The notes beneath the pieces are model-generated. The model was not told the DNA's origin. It did not search any database and worked only from the letters and a program-made list of their open reading frames with translations. Position numbers and translations under genes: made by a program. DNA of 64,000 nt. It comes from Trichoplax adhaerens. Lineage: Eukaryota; Placozoa; Uniplacotomia; Trichoplacea; Trichoplacidae. This document shows, one piece after another, positions 24,483 through 34,869 of the stretch. Within the stretch, counting starts at the first letter, position 1; each line of letters starts with the position of its first letter. Location of the stretch: assembly GCF_000150275.1 (NCBI RefSeq), contig NW_002060960.1:827316-891315 (forward strand), read 5' to 3'.

Positions 24483-25505
24483 TCAATGGCCTTGTATTGC
24501 TGAGCAGAAAGATTGAATAGGTTTTCTGAATTTTTTCAGCCATAATATATAAGCTATAGGACTAGGCAAACCAGTAGCTACAATAGTAACTTGTTGTATA
24601 TTAAATGCGATTCCTACAAGATAAAAATTTATTTTATAAGCATAACCGAAATTAGATAAATAATTTGCTAATAGCCATAAAAAACAAAAAAAAAATTGCC
24701 AATAGGTCAGCTTTCGCAGCATTCTAGCCGCTAGTCTGACCGATTTACTGGAGTAGCTTTTAAATTGATGCGGTTGGATTCGGTTCATTCTTGATGCCGC
24801 TTCAAAAACAAAAATAAGGCGATGACGATGATATTTTAAACTATTTGCGATTTTATAGTGGCAAACCAGCATAATAATGAAAGGGATAATAATATTAGCT
24901 GTAGATATTGTAAGCTTAATAGACATCTGAAATTGAGGATTAGGAAAAAACCGGCAAAATCTGGCGGCCGATCTGTTTCGGAGTACAAGAATCGTGCGCG
25001 GCCATTGCTGAAGTAATCCTATCACCCATATACCGATTATGATTAAAATAGTTGTCCGAAGATTTATACTTGTACGTCGAGTTGAATTGGACTTGTAAAC
25101 TAGCGTACGATACTTATCTATTGCAATAAAAGCTAATGTACAGTTAACTACCATAACGGCTGTAACTGCTAAGGGTCGGATAAAGCCACAGATGATTTGA
25201 ATTAATGTCTTGGAATTCTGCTTCCCTGGTATACCAGATAAAAAAGTGACAAGTAGCGGAATAGGATACAAGACAGCCACCATTATATTTGCGATTGCTA
25301 AATTGGCTAAAGCATAATAAGATGGTTTTCTTAAATTCTTATTTATATAGATAACATATAAAATGTACGTATTAGCTAGTAGACTAATACAACTGGTAAG
25401 TATGTTGAAAATTATGGTGAACTGAATAGTAATTAACGGCAATGCAAAGATATCATGCAGTGGCAAAGACGAATTTGATGTATTTCTTAAAATCTTTTCT
25501 GCCAT
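24483..25505 (-). CDS. Class A-like orphan 7TM receptor
   Basis: Intronless receptor of 340 residues from the ATG at 25503-25505. That start gives a short N-terminus with sequons NTS and NSS like the paralogs. Another in-frame ATG at 25527-25529 would add 8 residues. N45 (1.50), N73 in place of Asp2.50, C106 (TM3) and Cys in ARFCRFF of ECL2 are present. The TM3 end is DKY (130-132), the only copy here keeping the acidic Asp. TM4 has IWVIG, TM5 IPFIIM, TM6 FLWLLANY without CWxP. TM7 ends SPIAY, followed by KKFRKPI. The third intracellular loop is basic. Ligand unknown. Confidence 0.93.
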   Translation of the reverse strand: MAEKILRNTSNSSLPLHDIFALPLITIQFTIIFNILTSCISLLANTYILYVIYINKNLRKPSYYALANLAIANIMVAVLYPIPLLVTFLSGIPGKQNSKTLIQIICGFIRPLAVTAVMVVNCTLAFIAIDKYRTLVYKSNSTRRTSINLRTTILIIIGIWVIGLLQQWPRTILVLRNRSAARFCRFFPNPQFQMSIKLTISTANIIIPFIIMLVCHYKIANSLKYHRHRLIFVFEAASRMNRIQPHQFKSYSSKSVRLAARMLRKLTYWQFFFCFLWLLANYLSNFGYAYKINFYLVGIAFNIQQVTIVATGLPSPIAYILWLKKFRKPIQSFCSAIQGH

Positions 25506-27137
25506 TTTAATACAATATTCATAAATCATATAAGCCAATATTGCTATCGATGTGCTTCACAACTAAGTTCAATGCTGATGGATAATATAGCAGTATGAAT
25601 ACCAATAGCACCGAGCATAGCGTGCTAGATAAAATGATGATTGACTAAATATTTTTCATCGGAGTTCTAATAACAAAGAAAAGCTTAATATTTTTTATAT
25701 AGCAGGACAAATAAATTGGTCAATATTCTTTAGTATCAGTACTATTAAAAATTATAGGCGGATAATGTAGGTTTTTTGTTAAAGAATTATCAATAGAATG
25801 AATTTATTTGATCTATTGTGTGAGAGGGGAAAACACATTCTATGAGAGCCGCAGTAGACTTTTATTTTCGATTGGAGTATGTCATAACGAATTTGTGACG
25901 ATGGACATTCTTACTAACTAGCTATATAGCTTCCGATTGAGTAAGTATTCAAATTCTATATTTGAGACCTGGTTTACAATTTTCTGATGTCGTTTTCGAT
26001 TGTTAATTTAAATATAATATAAAGAGGAATGGAAAGAATATGAAAAGACCAGTTAGAATTCCTTTACTCATATCAATATAGTGAATGTCGGTTATCGCTT
26101 TATTATTAAAGTTTAATATTTAAAATTGATAGGGGCAACAAAGCATTCACATGCACGATCTACGTGTACAATTACAAAAAATAATTTTTTGCAATCCTTT
26201 TCTGATTTCAGTTATGAGACAAATACCGAGGCCAAGAGAGCATTAGCGTATTATATGCCTTCAAAATAATATGAATTAGAATGTTGCACGATTTTATTCA
26301 AGGATCTAGTGTCATCTTTGACAACAATTAACAGAACAGTGAATTTTCTATATTAAACACCGTGCTCTTCCGTAATTGTGTCAAATTTTAATCTATTGAG
26401 TGATTGTCAGAATTTCACGATATTATTGCAATAGAATTTCGGTTTCCAAATCCGTCATCTAGTTCAATATGCTAATAGATTTAGTTCTCTCAAAATTACA
26501 AAAATTTTGGGGTAATTTTGATCCAATCAACAGTTAATTCGGTGATCATTATCAGAAAAGTATTCTATAGCACAATACAAAATCAAAACTGTATGGATAA
26601 ACACTCTTTAAAAACCTAATCTATGATATAAAATCTACTTAAATAAATTTATTTACTTGCTTATAAAGTTATAGAAAATAATATACAATGCCGTGGTATT
26701 TGATTGATTACTTTAAGTTCTATGGTAATTCCTTACTACACTTTAAACTAAGAATTAGACTTAAGATTTTAGTGTAATAAAGTATTAAGAGAATAGAAAC
26801 TGAATTCATAAACAAATGTAAAGATTCATTAAAAATTTAACAACCAAATAGACATTGAATTTATCATAGGAACATCTAGAGAATTTTATTTAATCGTGAT
26901 TGAAACTGGAAAGCTGAACGAGTATCAATTCCTTAGAAATACCTAAAACGCTACCTTATAGTTTTTCTTTAATGAGTTTTTAATCATCTACTATACTAAA
27001 TATGCAGGAATGTATCCAGAAATACTGCTTCTACGTCAGTAGTTACTCTTATATGTTGGGTTTTATTTTAGTGTGGGGGAGTGTTACGGAGCAAAGCACC
27101 ATACTTGCTAATTAAATAGATTTTGTTAGTATTTAGC

Positions 27138-27579
27138 TGTCACGGTACGAACTACCGTGAAGAAATAGCTATCTAAACTTGGTAAATATAATATAGTGAT
27201 AATATATTAAAACTAGTTACTTACAATAGGAATTACTCTAATTATAAATGTGTTACAGTAAATTTAATGCTGTGCTGTAATGTGCACTGAAATGATTCTG
27301 TGAATGAATATGTTGTAGTCCGAATGTGAAAAATTAGTTAGTAGATGTTCTCACTAAAGTATTTTTATAAGATGACTCATGAATGTTAGCTGCTGTAGAA
27401 GGGTATATAAGCCCGTCAGATAGTAGAATAAAGTAGTTCTCAATTGTCTAGTTGAGTTTAATGTAGAATCAAAGGCGTCTAAATTCTTGTGAGATAGTTA
27501 AGGGATACTGAATCCCGGAGACTATAGTAATTAAGAGATTTATTTTACGTTATCCTTGTCACGAAGCTGGTTTGTGACA
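27138..27579 (+). mobile_element. Solo LTR family L1, copy 2, perfect TSD TTAGC
   Basis: The 442-bp element (TGTCACGG...TTTGTGACA) has TTAGC immediately on both sides (27133-27137 and 27580-27584). The left-edge hairpin CACGGTA/TACCGTG, TATATAA at about 27404 and AATAAAG downstream are as in copy 1. Differences from 20028-20463 are few, so both insertions are fairly young. No gag/pol is next to either copy. Confidence 0.9.
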
Positions 27580-27632
27580 TTAGCTAATAGATCATATTCG
27601 TAAGTGATAATTGAAATTAAGAATATTAATAA

Positions 27633-28150
27633 TGTCTAGATTGCTAGACAACAAAAGGCATAATTGTATTTTACAATTAATTAGTAGAGCCTATATAGAT
27701 ATTAATAATGGCGACACGTTAGCACCATCTGCGAACGCGCCATTATCGTGCAGAGCCTCAAGGGTCTAATTGGCTATTAATTAGTTATTGCTAATTAAAG
27801 TTGTTTACGTACTTGTGTCTATAGTAAACTATATAGTTTAATGAGGCTTGTCCTTCTATACAAATTATGTAAATCTTATATTGTCAAGTTACTATGTAAG
27901 CACCACAAATTTAGTTGAAGGGTATAAAAGGACGAGCAAATGCTCAGTTCCTGAGTTCTTTATTAGATCGTGTACGAAAAGGTACTCGGCTACTTTATTA
28001 ATAAAAACTATACTATATAACTATAACTATACTGTATAGAACTACCATACAGTAGATCTTCAGGTGTAGTGGAGCAAGGCATAAGTAATCTATTAGTTTA
28101 GTGTAGTACAGTAGTAACTCATGTAAGCAGCAAACTAAACGTTACTAACA
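27633..28150 (+). mobile_element. Candidate LTR or promoter-bearing repeat remnant
   Basis: It begins with a perfect hairpin TGTCTAG-ATTG-CTAGACA. It contains a second 9-bp stem ATAATGGCG/CGCCATTAT (27706-27748), a strong TATA-like GGGTATAAAAGG (27919-27930) and AATAAAAAC about 75 bp further on. The order hairpin, TATA, AATAAA resembles the confirmed LTRs, but I found no target-site duplication and cannot fix its ends. Confidence 0.35.
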
Positions 28151-29683
28151 ATTCTTTCAAGATTAGTACTAAAAAAATTTAAAAGTAATATATAGTAAAG
28201 TTATCGTGATTAAGTTTACACAATAGTAAAGAAAGTAGGCGCTTTTATAAAATATAAATGAATGTTTCTCTTGAGAAGTAATATTCCGAAAACATAATTA
28301 TTCTAAAATGATACGTTTCGTATAGACAATTAACGTATTGATTATCTTTCCAATAGGGTGACGATGAGTTTCCCTCGTTTAATGGAGTTAAGCAAACGAT
28401 ACTGAACGATTAAATACACCAACTTAATCAAGTTGTATTTTTAAAAAGTTACGATTCTTCCTGATTATCAAGAAGTGACCTTTCCTACAAAATGTATATC
28501 TTATTTACGTCAGATAACATTACATTATCTATGGCGTTAAATATTCTCTTAATAGACAAGTGCATAATTTTATAATATTATTTATAAACTTATAAGTAAT
28601 GCTTACGCAGATTTAGTATAAGTTGAACAATTTCTCAATAAAATTTGGGTTCAGTGTTGCTCACGAGAGACTAGCGTGGAGTTAATCAATATTCTTCCTG
28701 ACGATCTCCTATTGTCAGTATTTAGATTCATACCGTACTATAGGTAAATATTACGGAGGAAAAATTTGATAGTAGGTTCGTAGAGTTAATTTCTGTATTA
28801 CTTCAAATATTTCATCTTCCCTCTTATAAATCTAAATTTGTAACGACGAATTCATAAATTTGATAATGGGCTGAAATCTTAAAATGCTACTATACCAAAA
28901 TTCAAATCAGCCAATTTTATAGAGATTTTTCAGCTCTTTAAATTATATAACGAGTTATGTTTTTCAAGTTAATATTATAATAAATGGTTTATGATAGAAA
29001 ATTGATTAGTTGTAGGCCTATAAATACCAAAATCATTGAACACTGACCAAAAAACTTTCCTTAAAGTCTTTGAGATAGTAATTGCATAATATGGCTACAA
29101 TTAAAATAATTTTGTTAATTATTTCAGTTATAAGAATTAACATACTAGCTAGTTAGTCATAAATTCCGATTAATTTACTGTGTTTCAAAATATAAATTCA
29201 GTGAAATACTATAGCAACTGACAAATTTAAAACATTAAACATATATAAATTTAAGACGTATAAGTTTTACTCACAATATGTAGATATGTATAAGCAAGCA
29301 CAAATGCCAACAGCATATTAATTTTAGTAGCTATCCACAAAGGTACACGTAAATTACAATCTATTAGTTAGGATTTCTTAGCTTAAAATAATATAACTAA
29401 ATCGTTACATCAAATTATTGCGTCAATATTGTATAATTAATCTTAAAAGTAACGAGTTTTTATTTTAATTAGCTTGTAAGCTAGATTTTAGAATTTTCCA
29501 TTGTAGTATGAACAAATTCTATCTTGGCCAGAATAATATGCAAAGTAATAGTTGGTCTGGATAAGGAACATTGGAACAGGTTTTAAACGTGAGAGTGGTA
29601 TTCCATGAAACTATATTAATTCTCTTAAGAGATTCAAAGTATTATTCAAGCTAAAAGCTAAGTGAAGTTAGGCATTCTACAAC

Positions 29684-30847
29684 TTAATTCTCTTTCATAA
29701 GAGACATATACACATTTTTAGCCATCCGCTGAAATCTAATCATCATTTCTGAACTGCGAACACCATGTTCAGTAATGGAATCGTAAACCATTGCTTCGCT
29801 ATAGTTGAGTTTGCTAGCATCATAAGTACGAAGTCGAAATCTTGGATTATGAACTGGTAGAACTTTTGACGAAGAAGCTAATAATCCAATGTAAACATCA
29901 TCAATACTTGTAATCTTATGATGAAACGGTATCGATTGAATCAATTTACTAGCAGTTTCTCGAGCCATGACATAACTAAATCCTGAACAGAATCGAGGAA
30001 ATCGTGTACCAGCGAAATCCCTATATGATACATAATATTTACTGCCTTTATGGCGTACTGGAGCACTGCTGCCAGCAGAAACAAGACCAATCCAGCAATT
30101 GGCTGGATCAAAACTTGAAGTAGCACTGATTTTAAATAAATAATCTAGTAACCTCCACTTATTTACCCATACATCGTCGTCACCCTTGTAGTAAAACTTT
30201 GCTGGACAAATTTGATTTGCCCAAAACATACCTAATAGGGTTTTTTCGGTTAAAGATTTATGGTGCTCTTTTTTACCCATGACTAATAAATCACCATAAA
30301 TCATTGCTTCTTGTTTGACTCGAGCATCCGTCGCAGCATTTCCTGTACGTCCAACAATAAAAATTACTTTCCAAATATGCTTGCTATTAAAACGCTCATT
30401 AAATTCCTTTGCATTTCCCCATGTTTGGCGAATACCAAGACGTCGGTCGAAATGAAACGCAGCACTATTAATCATGAGTAGTACAAACGGAGAATAATTA
30501 CAGGGTTTGGCACTTATGTGTTCATCATAAGCAGAAATAAAGATATTACCAATCATCTCCAAAGCAGCTTTTACAGATACTTCGCGGAAAATATTTCGTT
30601 CGTTGCTAACTAATTGGTTAGTTGAAACAACACTAGTATAAATATCATAATTAGTTTTAATCTGAAGATCGGTTGTTGGCCTTAACAAGATGAATTTGAA
30701 ACAGCATCTGGTTTGAAATGCCGATAAAATCATTCGTCTAACATGAAAGTAGCTTACAAACAACAAAAATGCAACCATCAAGGCTATGGAGGCAGTAACT
30801 GCTCTTTTAGTTGATTTCAAGCTAGGTATAAAAAGCATCTTGTACAT
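29684..30847 (-). CDS. Beta-1,3-galactosyltransferase-like (GT31), intronless
   Basis: Golgi type II membrane glycosyltransferase of 387 residues, expected to move galactose or GlcNAc from a UDP-sugar onto O-3 of an acceptor glycan. ATG at 30845-30847. A basic cytosolic tip is followed by a membrane anchor at about 15-36 and a lumenal stem. The GT31 domain then shows its diagnostic blocks in order: RRLGIRQTWG (about 135-144), VIFIVGRT, a metal/UDP-binding DDD in GDDDVWVN (about 202-209), FCSGFSYVMA, and IDDVYIG, where most relatives have EDVYVG. The acidic DDV pair is kept. It is encoded without introns, as many animal GT31 genes are. It sits alone inside the receptor array on the same strand. 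The exact donor and acceptor cannot be read from sequence. Confidence 0.93.
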   Translation of the reverse strand: MYKMLFIPSLKSTKRAVTASIALMVAFLLFVSYFHVRRMILSAFQTRCCFKFILLRPTTDLQIKTNYDIYTSVVSTNQLVSNERNIFREVSVKAALEMIGNIFISAYDEHISAKPCNYSPFVLLMINSAAFHFDRRLGIRQTWGNAKEFNERFNSKHIWKVIFIVGRTGNAATDARVKQEAMIYGDLLVMGKKEHHKSLTEKTLLGMFWANQICPAKFYYKGDDDVWVNKWRLLDYLFKISATSSFDPANCWIGLVSAGSSAPVRHKGSKYYVSYRDFAGTRFPRFCSGFSYVMARETASKLIQSIPFHHKITSIDDVYIGLLASSSKVLPVHNPRFRLRTYDASKLNYSEAMVYDSITEHGVRSSEMMIRFQRMAKNVYMSLMKEN

Positions 30848-33840
30848 TAAACGAAGTAACAAATATATCTAATGCAGTTCCTTAATTTCTTATTTTTCTA
30901 TCTAGTACCAAGTAGGTAGATTTATTAATGAAAGCCATAAATCTAAGCCGTATATTCTAGTTACAAAGGATCACAAAGGGTTAATACAAGTTTTTTCGTT
31001 TATTACCTTATAAATAGGTGAATACCAATACACATGTCTTTAATCATACTATCGATTTACATTGGTAATGGTACCTGCTTAATTAGGCATTCTTCTAAGT
31101 ACTCGAAATATTTCTTTAAAAAGTTTAATAATATTGCTAAAATTTTAGGAATAGATCACTGGTGTTTAGGAGAAAATTTCAAAAAAGTGATCTACTTTTC
31201 ACAGATTCTCTCGTTAGAGGTACCTTAAACGTGTAAATAACATCTAAAATTAACCATCGAGTAGATTTGGCCAGCAATAAATCACTGCAAATGATTGAGA
31301 ACCACTCTTAGCAAATCAAAACCCGCATATCGATAAAGGTGGTTACTAACAACTGTAATAGTGTGCTTCCAATTAAAATTAGAAAAGGCTTCATTTATGA
31401 ATTATTCAAGTCGGTAGACTACATTAAGAATCGGTTAACGTTTGGCAAAAATATTTTATGAAAACACTAGAGGGCCGTTACGTAGCGTTGCATAGCAGTT
31501 CATAGGTTGAAAATTAAAGACATTCGATATTCTTCGTATTTCGATTCATAGACCACCAATGGAGGATTGATTTCCACGCATGAAACTGGTCTAAAATTCT
31601 TAATTATATAAGTTACTCATTAAAACATATATAACAGAATACGTTAAATATTGAAGCCTACTCTCAATTTTGATAGTAATGTGTATAATCAGTAATGATG
31701 GAAAGAATATTACACGCGTAATTTGCACTATCTGAAAATGATCTGGTTTTGAACTAACGTGATTTTAAAGAGCATCCGCCTTTTATATTAATCGCTGAAT
31801 TCAACGATAAACTTATGCAATTAGCTTCCCAATCAAGAATGAAAAATATTTTAAAGTTCCTTCGATTAATATGATTTGACTGATCTTTCAATAAAACTGA
31901 GGGTACTAGCTTAGTCCTTTGGGAGATGTATATGGTTACTCTGACATCCGAGCCAAAGAAGATCTCAGTACATTGAGTCTTTGTATGGTTATTTATCGGA
32001 AAGACTATCTTAACGAAAGGCTTATATACAATACGGTAGTTTCTTATTTCTAGTAGCCTTTATATTACGAATCGGGTCCAGTTCACGAAAGCGTGCACGT
32101 ATTTAATAATAAACATAAATTTACAATCATGATTTTCTGCAACTCTTTCAACCCTATGTATTGATTCAAAGAATTCTTAGAATCTCATCTAGTAAAGTCA
32201 AACTTCTCTTCAACTCAGTAAAATCCAAATTACGTCAGCTAGCGTATTTTCATGTCTAAATTACTTCAGCTATGTCTACAATATTGCATGCTTCTCTTTT
32301 ACCGTATTCTAAAGAAAAGCTTAAAAATTTTGTAACGAATGATAGATTATGCCGTACTAATCTAGATAATTACCATCAATTTAACATTTCGGGATCGTAA
32401 CATATAAATTCCCTCATTACAAGTTTCGAATTTACAGTTAACAAGTTTATACAAGTAGTTAATACATTGATGACAAAATTTATGAAGGAAAATTCTAAAA
32501 ATTTGCCATTATTGTATCAAATTGTGCGATTTATAACTACAAGGAAGTTCTATCGTGATACTACAGTAATAAAACAAATCAACTAGTTGTATTCTACAGA
32601 CTACACAATTTATGCTATTAACTATATCAAATTTACTACTTTTAATCGAATCCTTGTCGATTTATCTGGTGAGAAGTACACTTTATAGTTTCGAGCCATT
32701 GACTGACTAAATATACGGTACTGAAATTGAATGGCTTAGTCCACAAATCATAAAATAGAAATAAATATCATTCAAATTCCTGTATCGTAGTACAATAATC
32801 TACAATACTGATGAAACCAATGGTGATTGGATATTGCTATACATTTTATGTTAAAGGTTATGTATATCGTATATTACATCTATGCGTGCGAGTATATCCT
32901 TAATTATTTTAAAATCTGATATAATTTCTTCCTTAACTTTTGATGGCAAAAGAGTTAAATAATTTCAGTGATATAGTATTAAGTAAATTAAGCGTAGAAT
33001 TCTGCTTCTATTTTCAGAGAGATAAGCATCACATGTGTGCCAAGATATACTAATAATTATTAAACACGCTCTATGATTTATTAAATTGAATACAGATTAA
33101 AGATATGATCAATAATATATTTTTGTTTAAAATTTTGACCTTTACTTTTATGTTGCATAACCTTAATCATGATTGTGTTCTTTTTTAAGCCCGGCAATAC
33201 GTTCGGTAACATTTTACATTTCACATCGATATGAGTTATTATTATTGTCTTGAATTAAAATGTATGAGCTATTCTTCTGAAGGACCGGATATCGTCTAGG
33301 GTCCAACAATGATTGGTACCACCTCTTGTCAAGGTTAATGAATATTAAAATTTTCCCATGGAATAATGAATTAGCTTTAACAAGTCTATTATGAGATCTT
33401 GCTTATATCATGTTAGCATTGGCAAATAACTACTTCTACTAATCTAGTTACCGTAAGTACTGGTAGCTTAAGGTATTAAAGCTAAATATCAAATTATTTA
33501 TGAGCATTTCGATTAGTTTTCTAAATCAACATCCAGCGAAAGATATCCTGTGCTATAACAAAGTAATACTGAACACTTTAACAAATTGTGCTTCAAACAG
33601 CTGCAAGGCAATATTAATGATATTACATCTTAGAATGTTCTCATATTTTCTCAGCTTTAAAATAAAGTTATAGCTTTTAGAAGCATAAAATTTAATGTGT
33701 CGGATTTCGAAGCTGATTTTAAGTTAGCTTACAAGTAACACATCGCTCATTTCATTAATACATTTACTTCGATATTGTCTACATAAAGATAACATCATGG
33801 TTAAAATAGATGATAATTCAGCTTGTTATTGAAAGTAGCA
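30848..33840. other. AT-rich spacer, one exon-like segment
   Basis: No supported gene or repeat family. A plus-strand frame of 47 codons after a TAG acceptor-like site (31910-32053) has protein-like composition. The rest is AT-rich and stop-dense. Confidence 0.55.
31910..32053 (+). other. Exon-like open segment, unidentified
   Basis: Runs from the first base after 'tactag' to a stop, with words such as LGDVYGYSDIRAKEDLSTLS, and is more GC-rich than its surroundings. No in-phase partner exon or family is recognised. It may be an exon of an undetected gene or a gene fossil. Confidence 0.2.
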
Positions 33841-34869
33841 TTAATTTTTAAAACATGGGCAGTATGATATTGCACCTGATAAGTAACAAATCAAAGGTTT
33901 CCTAAATTTCTTAATACATATAATGTGTAGAATTGGGCTGTGAAGTCCAATAGCTAAAATCGCAATATATTGTATTGCAAGAGCAAATCCAACCAAGTAG
34001 GCATTAGACTTTAAACTGTAACCTATGACAGTAAAATTAAAGCCCGTAAACCACAATAAGCAACATATAAATTGCACTATAATTAAATGTTTTAACATTT
34101 TATTTATATGTAGTAGGCGTTGATTCCATCGTCCATCCAGACCTAATGTTTTAAACTTAAGTTGCTTTAACGTAATTGCAGATATGTAAAACCGATAATT
34201 ACGCCTTAATTTCTTAGCAATCTTAATATAGCAGATCAACATAATTAGAAATGGAATAACTATATTTAAGCTGGAAATAATCAATGTTATGTTTCGTGAT
34301 GCTAATGAATTAGTGTAGAGCGCGCACATATTGTTAATAGAGCTGTCCTTGAGGACAATAAGAGATCTTGGCCAATATTGCAAAATTCCAATTAACCAGA
34401 AACCTGACAAAATTGTTATAGTTTTACGACGTGCTTGTCGACGATTTGAATCCGTAAAAGTATGATTTGATAACTTGCAATAATTTTGTAGAGAAATGAA
34501 AGCCAGGGTGCCATTAGCTGTAAACAAAGCCACTACTGATAAAGGTATAATAAAACCACACAGTATCCCTGTCATAATTTTAGAGTACTGCAACGTTAAA
34601 TCTTGGGTTAAAAGTGCAAAGACGAGTGGAAGAGGGTAAAAAATACCCACAAAAATATTAGCTATCGCTAAGTTTATTAAGCTATAGTATGAGGAAGATC
34701 TTAAATGTTTATTTTTGTAAATAATAAGCAATATATATAAGTTGGCTGGTAGACTAAAAAAAGTTAAAGAGTATGCAATGATGATAGAACACCAGATTGT
34801 TATCAACGGTAATTTAAAAGTATCACTATAGTAATTACTGGCAAGATTTTCGATGCTGCCATCATCCAT
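33841..34869 (-). CDS. Class A-like orphan 7TM receptor, QNY in place of DRY
   Basis: Intronless receptor of 342 residues; ATG at 34867-34869. N43 (1.50), N71 at the Asp2.50 site, C104 at TM3 and Cys in NNMCALY of ECL2 are present. The TM3 cytosolic end is QNY (128-130): both the acidic residue and the Arg of DRY are gone, the most extreme loss among the intact copies. TM4 has GFWLIG; TM5 IPFLIM; TM6 LLWFTGF. TM7 ends SPILH, then KKFRKPL, and the tail is Cys-rich (CPCF). All membrane segments are intact with no stop, so the gene looks functional, though canonical G-protein activation through Arg3.50 is unlikely. Confidence 0.92.
   Translation of the reverse strand: MDDGSIENLASNYYSDTFKLPLITIWCSIIIAYSLTFFSLPANLYILLIIYKNKHLRSSSYYSLINLAIANIFVGIFYPLPLVFALLTQDLTLQYSKIMTGILCGFIIPLSVVALFTANGTLAFISLQNYCKLSNHTFTDSNRRQARRKTITILSGFWLIGILQYWPRSLIVLKDSSINNMCALYTNSLASRNITLIISSLNIVIPFLIMLICYIKIAKKLRRNYRFYISAITLKQLKFKTLGLDGRWNQRLLHINKMLKHLIIVQFICCLLWFTGFNFTVIGYSLKSNAYLVGFALAIQYIAILAIGLHSPILHIICIKKFRKPLICYLSGAISYCPCFKN

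Larger units (their letters stand above)
25506..29683. other. AT-rich spacer with two LTR-like elements
   Basis: No supported gene. Contains LTR L1 copy 2 (27138-27579) and a second promoter-bearing candidate LTR (about 27633-28150). The flanking sequence (25506-27100 and 28200-29680) is plain AT-rich DNA. Confidence 0.6.

Noticed and set aside
20028-27579. L1 copies as the two LTRs of one element
   Set aside because: Copy 2 has its own perfect TSD (TTAGC) and copy 1 its own near-perfect pair, so they are separate insertions.
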